Shown here: positions 9,127-16,462 of the stretch, piece after piece
Numbering within the stretch: position 1 is the stretch's first letter
Layout of the letters: each line of letters starts with the position of its first letter
Assembly: GCA_046482855.1 (NCBI GenBank)
Contig: JAWOEH010000200.1
Location: 1 to 29,830, forward strand
Reading direction: 5' to 3'
Length of the DNA: 29,830 nt
Source: CAYVSF01 sp046482855
Lineage (GTDB): Bacteria; Bacteroidota; Bacteroidia; Bacteroidales; UBA12077
Translations under genes and position numbers: made by a program
Notes under the pieces: generated by a model
What the model saw: the letters and a program-made list of their open reading frames with translations, nothing else
Told to the model about the DNA's origin: nothing
Databases searched by the model: none

Positions 9127-10164
9127 ATGCCCATGAAAAACTACCTTCCTGTTTTGGTATTCGTAGTTCTTTTAGTCACAATGCAACTTCGGGCGCAAGA
9201 GACCTACTCGGTGGTTTGGTACAATGTGGAAAATCTTTTCGACACGCAAAACGACAGCCTGAAACGGGATGACGAGTTTACCCCGGAAGGTCCGCGGGCC
9301 TGGAATAATTACAAATACCGGAAAAAGTTACTGCACCTGTCAAAAACGCTCATTGCGCTGGGCAAATGGTCAGCACCTGACATCATTGGCATGTGCGAAG
9401 TAGAAAATAAGGAAGTGCTGAAAGATCTTATCTACTTTACCCCTCTTAAATACCACTCGTACGCCATTGTACATTACGAGTCTCCGGATATGAGGGGTAT
9501 TGATGTGGCCCTTTTGTATCGGAAAGATCGGCTGGCACTGCTGCATTCCGCAAAACTACCCGTACAATTCAACGACAGCACCAGTCGCCCCACACGCGAT
9601 ATCCTTTATGTTTCACTGCGCCTGTCCACTACCGATACGCTGCATCTGTTTCTTAACCACTGGCCTTCGATGTGGGGTGGCGAGCTCACAACGCGCCCAA
9701 AACGTATGCAGGCGGCTCGCATACTCCGTAGGCATATCGATTCGTTGCTAAGCCTTAATCCCCAAGTGGCACTTCTTAGCCTGGGAGATTATAATTGCAC
9801 GCCAAAAAGTCCGGAAATTACAGCAGGTTTGCAGGCCTTGACACTGTCATCAAGCCACCCGGTCGACTCATTGATATACAGCCTTCAGCCCCAATTCCCC
9901 AAAGAGATAACAGGCACACATAAGTTTCACAATGTATGGTCGCACCTTGACCAAATACAGGCCAGTGGATCTTTACTAAATGGAAAAAAAGGGATAAAGT
10001 GTGAAAAAAACTATCAGGTAGCAGCACCCGATTTTATGCTGATAAAAGATCCTGACTATGGAGGGGTAAAACCTTTTCGTACCTATCATGGATTTACCTA
10101 CCAAGGGGGCTTTGCCGATCACCTTCCCCTGTTGCTATACGTAAAAACCCGTCAACGGCCTTAA
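9127..10164 (+). CDS. secreted endonuclease/exonuclease/phosphatase (EEP) family protein
   Basis: A 345-residue protein with a signal peptide (KNYLPVLVFVVLLVTMQLRA, cleavage before QETY); a start three codons in, at ATG 9133, is equally plausible. The EEP (DNase I-like) fold is clear from ordered motifs: VVWYNVENLFDTQND at the first strand, IGMCEVENKEVL with the metal-binding Glu, RGIDVALLYR, LHLFLNHWPSMWGG with the catalytic His, LLSLGDYNCTPKSPE with the Asp-Asn pair, and near the end FADHLPLLLYV with the final Asp-His pair. All catalytic positions expected for a metal-dependent phosphodiesterase are present, so it should be active. The substrate (extracellular nucleic acid, nucleotide or phosphoester) cannot be told from sequence. 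It follows the lipoprotein gene by 45 bases and converges with the next gene, whose stop it overlaps. Confidence 0.88.
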   Translation: MPMKNYLPVLVFVVLLVTMQLRAQETYSVVWYNVENLFDTQNDSLKRDDEFTPEGPRAWNNYKYRKKLLHLSKTLIALGKWSAPDIIGMCEVENKEVLKDLIYFTPLKYHSYAIVHYESPDMRGIDVALLYRKDRLALLHSAKLPVQFNDSTSRPTRDILYVSLRLSTTDTLHLFLNHWPSMWGGELTTRPKRMQAARILRRHIDSLLSLNPQVALLSLGDYNCTPKSPEITAGLQALTLSSSHPVDSLIYSLQPQFPKEITGTHKFHNVWSHLDQIQASGSLLNGKKGIKCEKNYQVAAPDFMLIKDPDYGGVKPFRTYHGFTYQGGFADHLPLLLYVKTRQRP

Positions 10165-11573
10165 AGCAATCCCAGCTCCTTGCCCTTTTTCATCATATAT
10201 CGGTAGGCTTCTTCGTGATTATTGTGGATTTCGCCCTCCAGGATGGCCTCCTTTATGGCGTTTTTTATGATTCCCACTTCACGAGAAGGTTGAATATTAA
10301 AAGTTCCCATAATTTCCTCGCCCGATACAGGAGGTTGAAAATTGCGTATGGCATCTTTCTCTTCAATCTCCTTTAATTTTTGACGTACCAGCTTAAAGTT
10401 ATTCAGATGCCGCGTGACGGTTCGCTCATTTTTCGAGGTAATATCTGCCTCGCACAAATCCATCAAATCATCAATGTCGTCGCCGGCATCAAATAAGAGG
10501 CGACGTACGGCCGAGTCAGTAACTATTTCCTGCGACAGCACAATGGGCCGAAGATGAAGTAGTACCAATTTCTGTACATACTTCATTTTTTCGTTCAGCG
10601 GGAGCTTCAACCGACGAAAAACTCTGGGAATCATCTTCGCACCGGCAAATTCATGTCCATGAAAGGTCCATCCGTGCTCCCGACTATAACGTTTGGTGGC
10701 AGGTTTGGCAATATCATGTAATAGAGCAGCCCATAACAACCAAAGATTTTCCGACTTTTCGCGTACATTATCCACAACCTCAAGCGTGTGATAAAAATTA
10801 TCCTTATGGGCATTGCCTTCACGCTTCTCCACGCCTTTCAGATTACTTATTTCGGGCAAAAATTGCTGCAGCAAACCTGTACTCTCCAATAGCTTAAAAC
10901 CTCTGGAAGGGCGGGGTGACAACAAGATTTTATTTACCTCTTCAACAATCCGCTCCTGTGAAATAATTTCCAGCCTTTGAGCCATATCACTGAGTGCGGC
11001 AAAGGTCTTTTGCTCGATTGTAAAACCTAATTGCGAAGCAAACCGAACCGCTCGTAACATGCGTAAAGGATCGTCGGAGAAAGTAGAGGCAGGCTCCAAA
11101 GGTGTGCGTATCAGTTGAGCTTCCAAATCCTTAAGCCCCCCAAAAGGGTCGAGTAAAGTGCCAAAATCATCCGCATTAAGAGAAAAAGCCATCGCATTAA
11201 TAGTAAAGTCGCGCCGGTTCTGATCATCTTCAAGCGTACCATCCTCCACGATAGGCTTTCTTGAATCGTTCCGATACGACTCTTTACGTGCCCCCACAAA
11301 TTCTACCTCCATATCATCGAAGTGCAACATGGCTGTGCCAAAATTCCTAAACACACTAACCCTTCCATAACCGAGTTTAGCATTTACAGCCTCAGCCAAC
11401 TCAATGCCACTGCCCATTACTACGATATCAATATCTTTTGAGGGACGCTCCAAAATGGCATCCCGCACATAGCCGCCAATAACATAAGCACGAACCGATA
11501 ATTTGCCAGCTACCTGACAGATAAGATCGAAAATATCTAAATTAAGACATTTATTCATATCTAAATATGACAA
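10161..11573 (-). CDS. cca: CCA-adding tRNA nucleotidyltransferase / HD-domain protein
   Basis: 470 residues of the class II nucleotidyltransferase family that adds or repairs the 3' CCA of tRNA in the cytoplasm. The head domain has GGYVRD (residues 33-38) and the metal-binding pair in KDIDIVV (Asp47, Asp49), followed by RRDFTINAMAF and DDPLRMLRAVRFASQLGF, the standard nucleotide-recognition segments. The C-terminal half carries an HD phosphohydrolase-type domain with LLHDIAKP (His286-Asp287) and FHGHEFAGAKM. Length matches Bacteroidota homologues. A poly(A) polymerase role is possible by homology but less likely. The start could be ATG 11573 or, five codons in, ATG 11558; with the -7 box at 11591-11598 the second leaves a more normal leader. 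Its stop shares the bases TTAA (10161-10164) with the convergent upstream gene. Confidence 0.88.
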   Translation of the reverse strand: MSYLDMNKCLNLDIFDLICQVAGKLSVRAYVIGGYVRDAILERPSKDIDIVVMGSGIELAEAVNAKLGYGRVSVFRNFGTAMLHFDDMEVEFVGARKESYRNDSRKPIVEDGTLEDDQNRRDFTINAMAFSLNADDFGTLLDPFGGLKDLEAQLIRTPLEPASTFSDDPLRMLRAVRFASQLGFTIEQKTFAALSDMAQRLEIISQERIVEEVNKILLSPRPSRGFKLLESTGLLQQFLPEISNLKGVEKREGNAHKDNFYHTLEVVDNVREKSENLWLLWAALLHDIAKPATKRYSREHGWTFHGHEFAGAKMIPRVFRRLKLPLNEKMKYVQKLVLLHLRPIVLSQEIVTDSAVRRLLFDAGDDIDDLMDLCEADITSKNERTVTRHLNNFKLVRQKLKEIEEKDAIRNFQPPVSGEEIMGTFNIQPSREVGIIKNAIKEAILEGEIHNNHEEAYRYMMKKGKELGLL

Positions 11574-11579
11574 TTTGTT

Positions 11580-11598
11580 TATCTTTGTGACAAAATTA
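11580..11598. promoter_or_regulatory. interlocked -7 boxes for cca (minus) and trxA (plus)
   Basis: TATCTTTG (11580-11587, plus) and, on the minus strand, TAATTTTG (11598-11591) both match TAnnTTTG and are separated by only three bases, forming a near-palindrome. The minus box would start the cca transcript about 10-25 bases before its ATG. The plus box would start trxA with a leader of about 140 bases. No perfect TTTG -33 box is seen at the right distance for either, so activity is uncertain. Confidence 0.4.
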
Positions 11599-11734
11599 CA
11601 ACTTTTGCCTGTTATTTATAGGAAAAATGCCCAATTAAAAAATTGGTACGTCCTTTGCCTAAGAGTTAACAAATAGCAAAATTGATTGTTATAGAAATAA
11701 AAACGAAGCAAATAATTATTAAAAGGAAAGCGTA

Positions 11735-12094
11735 ATGTTAGAACACTTAACAAAAGACACATTCAAAGAGAAAGTATTCGATTTCGAAAATAATAAAGAT
11801 TGGAAATTCGAAGGAAACAAACCCTGCATGATTGACTTTTATGCCGACTGGTGTCAGCCTTGTAAAATGGTAGCACCCGTTTTGGAAGAACTGCAAAAAG
11901 AGTATGATGGTAAATTAGACATTTACAAAGTAGACACAGAGGATCAACAAGAATTAGCAGCCATGTTTGGCATCAAAAGTATTCCATCCTTGCTTTTTAT
12001 TCCTGTAGAGGGGCAACCCCAAATGGCGCAAGGAGCCTTACCAAAGGACACCTTTAAGAAAGCTATCAAAGACGTATTGAAAGTAGAAGAATAG
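11735..12094 (+). CDS. trxA: thioredoxin with CQPC active site
   Basis: A 119-residue cytoplasmic thioredoxin, a disulfide reductase acting with thioredoxin reductase. The fold is shown by CMIDFYADWCQPCKMVAPVL (redox pair Cys40 and Cys43), the strand DIYKVDTEDQQELAAMFGI and the cis-proline loop SIPSLLF. The N-terminus is about 10 residues longer than in E. coli thioredoxin (DFENNKDWKFEGNKP), as is common in Bacteroidota. The active site reads CQPC rather than the usual CGPC, and an extra Cys31 lies before the active-site strand. An AAGGAAAG stretch 8-15 bases before the ATG may help initiation. It is monocistronic: a strong terminator follows. Confidence 0.93.
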   Translation: MLEHLTKDTFKEKVFDFENNKDWKFEGNKPCMIDFYADWCQPCKMVAPVLEELQKEYDGKLDIYKVDTEDQQELAAMFGIKSIPSLLFIPVEGQPQMAQGALPKDTFKKAIKDVLKVEE

Positions 12095-12115
12095 TCAAGT
12101 ATCTGCCATACTTCC

Positions 12116-12149
12116 AAAAAAGACTGCCCAATAACAGGCAGTCTTTTTT
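12116..12149 (+). terminator. rho-independent terminator of trxA
   Basis: An 8-bp perfect stem AGACTGCC / GGCAGTCT (12121-12128 and 12137-12144) with an 8-base loop, extended by A:T pairs, and a run of six T at 12144-12149. The T run doubles as part of the -33 box of the thi promoter. Confidence 0.92.
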
Positions 12150-12177
12150 GTTTTACAGCTAACTATTCGTACTTTTG
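12147..12177 (+). promoter_or_regulatory. consensus Bacteroidota promoter of the thi operon
   Basis: TTTG (12147-12150), exactly 19 bases, then TACTTTTG (12170-12177): a perfect match to TTTG-N19-TAnnTTTG. The expected start near 12182-12184 falls right at the first bases of the TPP riboswitch. Confidence 0.85.
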
Positions 12178-12184
12178 TTCATGA

Positions 12185-12263
12185 CAATGATGGGGGGTGC
12201 CTTTACAGGCTGAGATCATACCCTTTGAACCTGACGCAGCTGATACTGCCGTAGGAACATTCG
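12185..12263 (+). promoter_or_regulatory. TPP riboswitch (THI element) of the thiamin biosynthesis operon
   Basis: The conserved thi-box elements appear in order: GGGGGGTGCC, the P3 hairpin GCC...GGC, CTGAGA, ATACCCTTTGAACCTGA, the P5 hairpin GCAG...CTGC and CGTAGGA. Such RNAs bind thiamin pyrophosphate and lower expression of downstream thi genes. P1 can form with AATG (12186-12189) and CATT (12258-12261). The downstream ATTCGA (12259-12264) can instead pair with TCGAAT (12278-12283), and the six G at 12192-12197 match six C at 12290-12295, giving candidate alternative structures before the thiS start. No U-rich terminator is visible, so control of translation or RNA stability is more likely than attenuation. 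Confidence 0.95.
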
Positions 12264-12322
12264 AGAATCTCATCCATTCGAATTACTTTCCCCCCGCTAT
12301 GTAGAACAAAAACATCATAGCG

Positions 12323-12526
12323 ATGGAAATACTCATCAACAATCAACTTTACACAATGCCAGCTGCCAGCAGTCTGGATAACGTGCTTAATGTGCTCTCG
12401 ATACACGAGCATAGTGGCATTGCCATGGCCGTAAACGAGGTTGTTGTGCCCAAAAGCCAATGGGCGCAACACGTGCTAACGGAAAACGACAAAGTGCTAA
12501 TCATCCGGGCCGCACAAGGAGGGTAG
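12323..12526 (+). CDS. thiS: ThiS sulfur carrier protein
   Basis: A 67-residue ubiquitin-like protein, the normal length for ThiS, ending in the essential Gly-Gly (RAAQGG). ThiF adenylates that C-terminus, which then becomes a thiocarboxylate donating sulfur to the thiazole ring made by ThiG. The beta-grasp pattern is visible (MEILINNQLYTMP, VLNVLSIHEHSGIAMAVNE, LTENDKVLIIRAAQGG). It is the first gene of the operon, about 60 bases after the riboswitch, with a poor Shine-Dalgarno region as usual in this phylum. Confidence 0.95.
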   Translation: MEILINNQLYTMPAASSLDNVLNVLSIHEHSGIAMAVNEVVVPKSQWAQHVLTENDKVLIIRAAQGG

Positions 12527-12560
12527 TATCGCACATAATAAACAAGTTACGTTAGTACAA

Positions 12561-12633
12561 CCTGTCTTCTAAAGCGCCTGTAAACAGGCCACTATAAAAC
12601 AATAAGCCTGCATACACGCTAGCTTAAACAGGC
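12561..12633 (+). other. repeated GCCTG/CAGGC hairpins between thiS and thiC
   Basis: The 134-base gap between thiS and thiC contains GCCTG (12576-12580) TAAA CAGGC (12585-12589), and then a second GCCTG (12606-12610) with CAGGC (12629-12633) around a longer loop. Another CCTGT lies at 12561-12565. The arms can swap partners, so alternative folds are possible. Neither hairpin has a following T run, so this is not a simple terminator. The role is unknown; RNA processing or differential expression of thiS and thiC is one possibility. Confidence 0.45.
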
Positions 12634-12660
12634 AAATTATAGCCAAAAATCAACAAAAAT

Positions 12661-14451
12661 ATGAAGTCAAAAATCACACAAGCACCCATTCCGGGTTCAA
12701 CAAAAGTCTACATTTCCGATGATGCGCATCAGGGCATACACGTGCCCATGCGCAAAATATGCCTGGCCGATACCAAAGATCTTCGTGGACGCACCTATCC
12801 CAATACGCCTTTGTACGTTTACGATACCTCAGGGCCCTATACAGATCCCGACATACAGGTTGATATACAAAAGGGATTGCCTAAAATCCGCGAGCAATGG
12901 ATTTCCGAACGAAAGGATACTGTTCGAGAACAAGGGCCCACATCGCAGTATGGACAAGATAGGCTGGCCAATAAGAACCTGGACAACCTTCGCTTTCCAC
13001 ACGTCCATACAAAGCCTTTACAAGCTGACAAGGGAAAAGCGATTACACAAATGGCTTATGCCAAACAAGGAATCATAACTCCTGAGATGCAATACATTGC
13101 TATTCGTGAGAACCAGAACCTTTCAGCGATGCACGAGGCCTATGGACAACCCGGCGCCCCGACTCCGAAACCCATAACGGCAGAATTTGTCTGCAAGGAG
13201 GTAGCCGAAGGTCGTGCCATTATTCCCGCCAACATCAATCACCCTGAGGCTGAGCCTATGATTATTGGCCAAAAGTTCCTGGTAAAGATCAATGCAAATA
13301 TTGGTAACTCCCCTACAACTTCAAGCATACATGAGGAGGTAGAAAAAGCCGTATGGGCCTTCCGATGGGGGGCAGATACCATAATGGATCTCTCCACAGG
13401 CGAAAATATACACGAAACCCGCGAATGGATAATCCGAAACTCGCCAGTACCTGTAGGAACCGTCCCTCTGTATCAGGCCCTGGAAAAAGTGGAAGGCGAT
13501 GTGGAAGCATTAAGCTGGGAAATCTACAAAGATACCCTCATTGAGCAGGCCGAGCAGGGCGTGGATTACTTTACCATTCATGCCGGGCTGCTATGGCAGC
13601 ACGTTCCTTTAACCACCAAGCGCACAACGGGGATTGTCTCGCGCGGTGGCTCCATCATGGCCAAATGGTGCATGTTGCATCATAAGCAAAATTTTCTGTA
13701 CAGCCATTTCGACGAAATTTGCGACATTTTAGCACAATACGATGTAGCTGTATCCCTGGGCGATGGCTTGCGTCCCGGCTCCATTGCCGATGCCAACGAC
13801 CCTGCACAGCTTGCTGAACTGGAAACGCTGGGTGAGCTCACACAAGTTGCCTGGCAAAAAAATGTACAGGTACTCATTGAAGGTCCCGGTCATGTTCCCA
13901 TGCACAAAATCAAAGAAAACATGGAACTGCAGGAGAAATTCTGCCACGGGGCACCCTTTTATACACTGGGGCCTATCACTACCGATATTGCTCCAGGCTA
14001 CGACCACATCACTTCGGCCATTGGCGGAGCCATGATTGGCGCCTTCGGCACCTCAATGCTTTGTTATGTTACTCCCAAAGAACATCTGGGACTGCCCAAC
14101 CGTGATGATGTAAAAGAGGGTGTTATTACCTACAAGTTGGCAGCTCATGCCGCCGATTTGGCCAAAGGTCATCCCGGAGCGCAATACCGCGATAATGCCA
14201 TGAGCAAGGCGCGCTTTGAGTTCCGCTGGAGAGATCAGTTCCACATCAGTCTGGATCCTGAAAAAGCGCTGGCCTTTCACGATGAAACCCTGCCAGATGA
14301 AGGGGCTAAGCAAGAGCATTACTGCAGTATGTGTGGCAAAAAATTCTGTTCCATGCAAGCCTCACAACAAGTAAACGAGCTGGCGAAAGAACAGGAAGCC
14401 AAACAGCAGAATTTTAAAGAATCGGGAAGTGAAATTTACATAAAAGCCTAA
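12661..14451 (+). CDS. thiC: phosphomethylpyrimidine synthase ThiC
   Basis: A 596-residue radical SAM enzyme that rearranges aminoimidazole ribotide into 4-amino-5-hydroxymethyl-2-methylpyrimidine phosphate, the pyrimidine half of thiamin. The family's signature C-terminal cluster motif CxxCxxxxC is present (HYCSMCGKKFCSM, Cys555, Cys558, Cys563). Upstream are the expected conserved blocks RGGSIMAKWCMLHHKQNFLY, VSLGDGLRPGSIADAND, IEGPGHVPMHKI and PLGPITTDIAPGYDH-like (YTLGPITTDIAPGYDH). Length is in the usual range. An N-terminal segment of about 100 residues with VPMRKICLAD is typical of bacterial ThiC. The gene ends two bases before the next start. Confidence 0.98.
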   Translation: MKSKITQAPIPGSTKVYISDDAHQGIHVPMRKICLADTKDLRGRTYPNTPLYVYDTSGPYTDPDIQVDIQKGLPKIREQWISERKDTVREQGPTSQYGQDRLANKNLDNLRFPHVHTKPLQADKGKAITQMAYAKQGIITPEMQYIAIRENQNLSAMHEAYGQPGAPTPKPITAEFVCKEVAEGRAIIPANINHPEAEPMIIGQKFLVKINANIGNSPTTSSIHEEVEKAVWAFRWGADTIMDLSTGENIHETREWIIRNSPVPVGTVPLYQALEKVEGDVEALSWEIYKDTLIEQAEQGVDYFTIHAGLLWQHVPLTTKRTTGIVSRGGSIMAKWCMLHHKQNFLYSHFDEICDILAQYDVAVSLGDGLRPGSIADANDPAQLAELETLGELTQVAWQKNVQVLIEGPGHVPMHKIKENMELQEKFCHGAPFYTLGPITTDIAPGYDHITSAIGGAMIGAFGTSMLCYVTPKEHLGLPNRDDVKEGVITYKLAAHAADLAKGHPGAQYRDNAMSKARFEFRWRDQFHISLDPEKALAFHDETLPDEGAKQEHYCSMCGKKFCSMQASQQVNELAKEQEAKQQNFKESGSEIYIKA

Positions 14452-14453
14452 CG

Positions 14454-15059
14454 ATGCAACTGGTTGTTATCACGTGGCCCCAAAGCATTCGCAATGAACA
14501 TGCAACCCTCAAGGCCCTCTTCCACGAAGGACTTGAGGTATTGCATGTTCGCAAACCCGGGTGGACAAGAGAGAAACTCCTCGATTTTCTGGATCCCCTG
14601 TTGCCTGAATATGCCAACAGGCTGATGCTGCACAGCCATTATGAGCTGGCTCTGCAGCTGGGCTTACGAGGTATTCATATTACCGAGAAGCAAAAAGCAG
14701 CCCGACATGAGGCACGTTTCCCGAAATTAACCATTAGCGGCTCGGCACATAACATCAACCAGCTGGCAGATCTTCCTGAGCAATGGTGCTATGCTTTCTT
14801 AAGCCCGGTTTTCGCAAGCATCTCAAAACCCGGCTATACAGGCTCCTTTAAAATGGAAACCTTACAAAAAGCCAACAGCAAAAGTACAGTGCCTCTATAC
14901 GCTTTGGGCGGAATTACGGAAGCTACTTTACCACATGCCATAAAATTGGGGTTTCGCGGAGCCGCTGTATTGGGGCACCTATGGCAGCAACCCGACTTGA
15001 AGAGCCGCCTGTATAACTACCTACAATTAAAATCAGCAGTTGATGAACACACGTCCTAA
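14454..15059 (+). CDS. divergent ThiE/TenI-family protein
   Basis: 201 residues of the thiamin phosphate synthase/TenI TIM-barrel family: LEVLHVRKPGW at the first strand, RGIHITEKQK, FPKLTISGSAHN, AFLSPVFASISKPG, and VPLYALGGITEATLPHAIKLGFRGAAVLGHLW at the phosphate-binding end. It differs from true ThiE at substrate positions: LHVRKP replaces QLRxKD, and LHSHYELA replaces the INDR-type segment. It also lacks the His of B. subtilis TenI (SPVF here, GHVF in TenI), so thiazole tautomerase activity cannot be assumed. A canonical ThiE is encoded two genes downstream, making this the paralogue with unsettled function. It starts two bases after thiC and its end overlaps thiD by 17 bases. Confidence 0.82.
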   Translation: MQLVVITWPQSIRNEHATLKALFHEGLEVLHVRKPGWTREKLLDFLDPLLPEYANRLMLHSHYELALQLGLRGIHITEKQKAARHEARFPKLTISGSAHNINQLADLPEQWCYAFLSPVFASISKPGYTGSFKMETLQKANSKSTVPLYALGGITEATLPHAIKLGFRGAAVLGHLWQQPDLKSRLYNYLQLKSAVDEHTS

Positions 15060-15819
15060 AGTGCTTACAATTGCCGGGTTCGACCCCTCGGCAGGAGCCG
15101 GACTACTGGCCGATATAAAAACCATGGAGCAATGGCAAACTTATGGTATGAGCATCATCACAGCCAATACCCTGCAAACCGAGGACCGGTTTCAAGCTAA
15201 CCATTGGATGCATCCGGAACAAATTATGGAGCAGTTAACCTTGTTACTGAACCACTACTCCTTTGCAGCCATAAAGGTTGGCATCATACAATCTACAAGT
15301 CTACTCTGTCAACTCATCGGGAAGATCCGCAAGCAGCAACCCGAGGTACCCATTGTTTGGGACCCGGTATTGTCAGCCTCAGCAGGTTTTGCTTTCCATA
15401 AGCAACTACATCGAAGCGAGCTGGCAAGTGTATTACAAAACATCACGCTGGTTACGCCCAATGTGCCCGAAGCTGAAGCCCTGTTTGGCAATCAGCCAGT
15501 AGGCGAGGCTGCATGCGAATGGGGCTGTAGCATCTTATTAAAAGGAGGACATACAAAAGGCAACCTCATTGTTGACAGGCTTTTTCAGGGTTCGGAAGAG
15601 ATTTCTTTTCCCCATCCTAGAATTGACTCAGAAAAACATGGTACCGGCTGTGTCCTCTCCTCCTCTATTGCCGCTGCCCTGGCGCATGGCAATCCGCTGC
15701 CCGAAGCTTGTAAGAAAGCACAGGCCTATATCAGCCAATTTATTGCTTCGTCACCTGCCAAATTAGGTTATCACACAACTGACAAAAACAACATCAATGG
15801 AGTACAAATCAACAGCTAA
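15043..15819 (+). CDS. thiD: hydroxymethylpyrimidine/phosphomethylpyrimidine kinase ThiD
   Basis: 258 residues (ATG 15043; a TTG just before it is less likely). A ribokinase-fold enzyme that phosphorylates HMP and HMP phosphate to HMP pyrophosphate. Motifs: VLTIAGFDPSAGAGLLADIK (substrate pocket at the N-terminus), IVWDPVLSASAG, VTPNVPEAEALFG, LLKGGHTKG, and EKHGTGCVLSSSIAAALAHG with the GTGC anion hole and catalytic Cys/Gly region. The gene overlaps thiE-like upstream by 17 bases and thiE downstream by 23 bases, indicating translational coupling. Confidence 0.97.
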   Translation: MNTRPKVLTIAGFDPSAGAGLLADIKTMEQWQTYGMSIITANTLQTEDRFQANHWMHPEQIMEQLTLLLNHYSFAAIKVGIIQSTSLLCQLIGKIRKQQPEVPIVWDPVLSASAGFAFHKQLHRSELASVLQNITLVTPNVPEAEALFGNQPVGEAACEWGCSILLKGGHTKGNLIVDRLFQGSEEISFPHPRIDSEKHGTGCVLSSSIAAALAHGNPLPEACKKAQAYISQFIASSPAKLGYHTTDKNNINGVQINS

Positions 15820-16462
15820 TATAGCACGGTTGCATTTCATTACCAATCAATGGAGCAAACAACCTATACCTGAGCAAGTTCAACAATTCTTAGCTGCCGG
15901 AGGGAGATGGGTACAACTGCGCATAAAAGATCTTCCCGAAGCTGAAATAACATCCATAGCCCTTCAAGTACAAGCACTATGCAAAACCCATGGCGCCACC
16001 TACATTGTAAACGACAGGGTAGCGCTAGCCAAACAAATCGATGCCGATGGAGTACATTTAGGCAAGGAGGATCTTTGCCCAACAGAAGCGCGCAAAATAT
16101 TGGGATCCGGAAAGATCATTGGCGTAACAGCTAACAGCCGTGCCGATTTGGAACGCGTGATACACTTTCCGGCCGACTACATAGGAATTGGCCCTTACCG
16201 CCATACGAAAACCAAGCAAAAATTGGCAACGCCAATGGGTACCGAGGGCTTTCGCAATCATGCAATCTGGATGCAACAGCAAAAAAACACACTCCCAATG
16301 GTGGGTGTTGGCGGCATACATCCCGGGGACATTGCGGCCATTTGTGGTGCCGGCATCCAAGGCATCGCCCTATCTTCTTGTATTAGCCACGCAAACAATC
16401 CGGCTGATGTTACCCGACAACTTATTCAACAACTCGAAAAACACACAACATGTTACAAATAG
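15797..16462 (+). CDS. thiE: thiamin phosphate synthase ThiE
   Basis: 221 residues; joins HMP pyrophosphate and thiazole phosphate to make thiamin monophosphate. Canonical family features are all present: WVQLRIKDL, YIVNDRVALAKQIDADGVHL (Asn-Asp for Mg-pyrophosphate), IIGVTANSRAD, YIGIGPYRHTKTKQKLATP (Thr-Lys loop), and MVGVGGIHPGDIAAICGAG with the phosphate-binding glycines. These residues make it the likely functional synthase, in contrast to the upstream paralogue. It overlaps thiD by 23 bases and thiG by 13. Confidence 0.96.
   Translation: MEYKSTANIARLHFITNQWSKQPIPEQVQQFLAAGGRWVQLRIKDLPEAEITSIALQVQALCKTHGATYIVNDRVALAKQIDADGVHLGKEDLCPTEARKILGSGKIIGVTANSRADLERVIHFPADYIGIGPYRHTKTKQKLATPMGTEGFRNHAIWMQQQKNTLPMVGVGGIHPGDIAAICGAGIQGIALSSCISHANNPADVTRQLIQQLEKHTTCYK

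Noticed and set aside
12203..12472. 89-codon minus-strand frame over the first riboswitch and thiS
   Set aside because: Antisense to a well-supported riboswitch and thiS; the protein has no family resemblance.
14454..15059. Naming the first ThiE paralogue tenI
   Set aside because: Overall similarity to TenI exists, but the catalytic His position is not His, so a tautomerase name is not supported.
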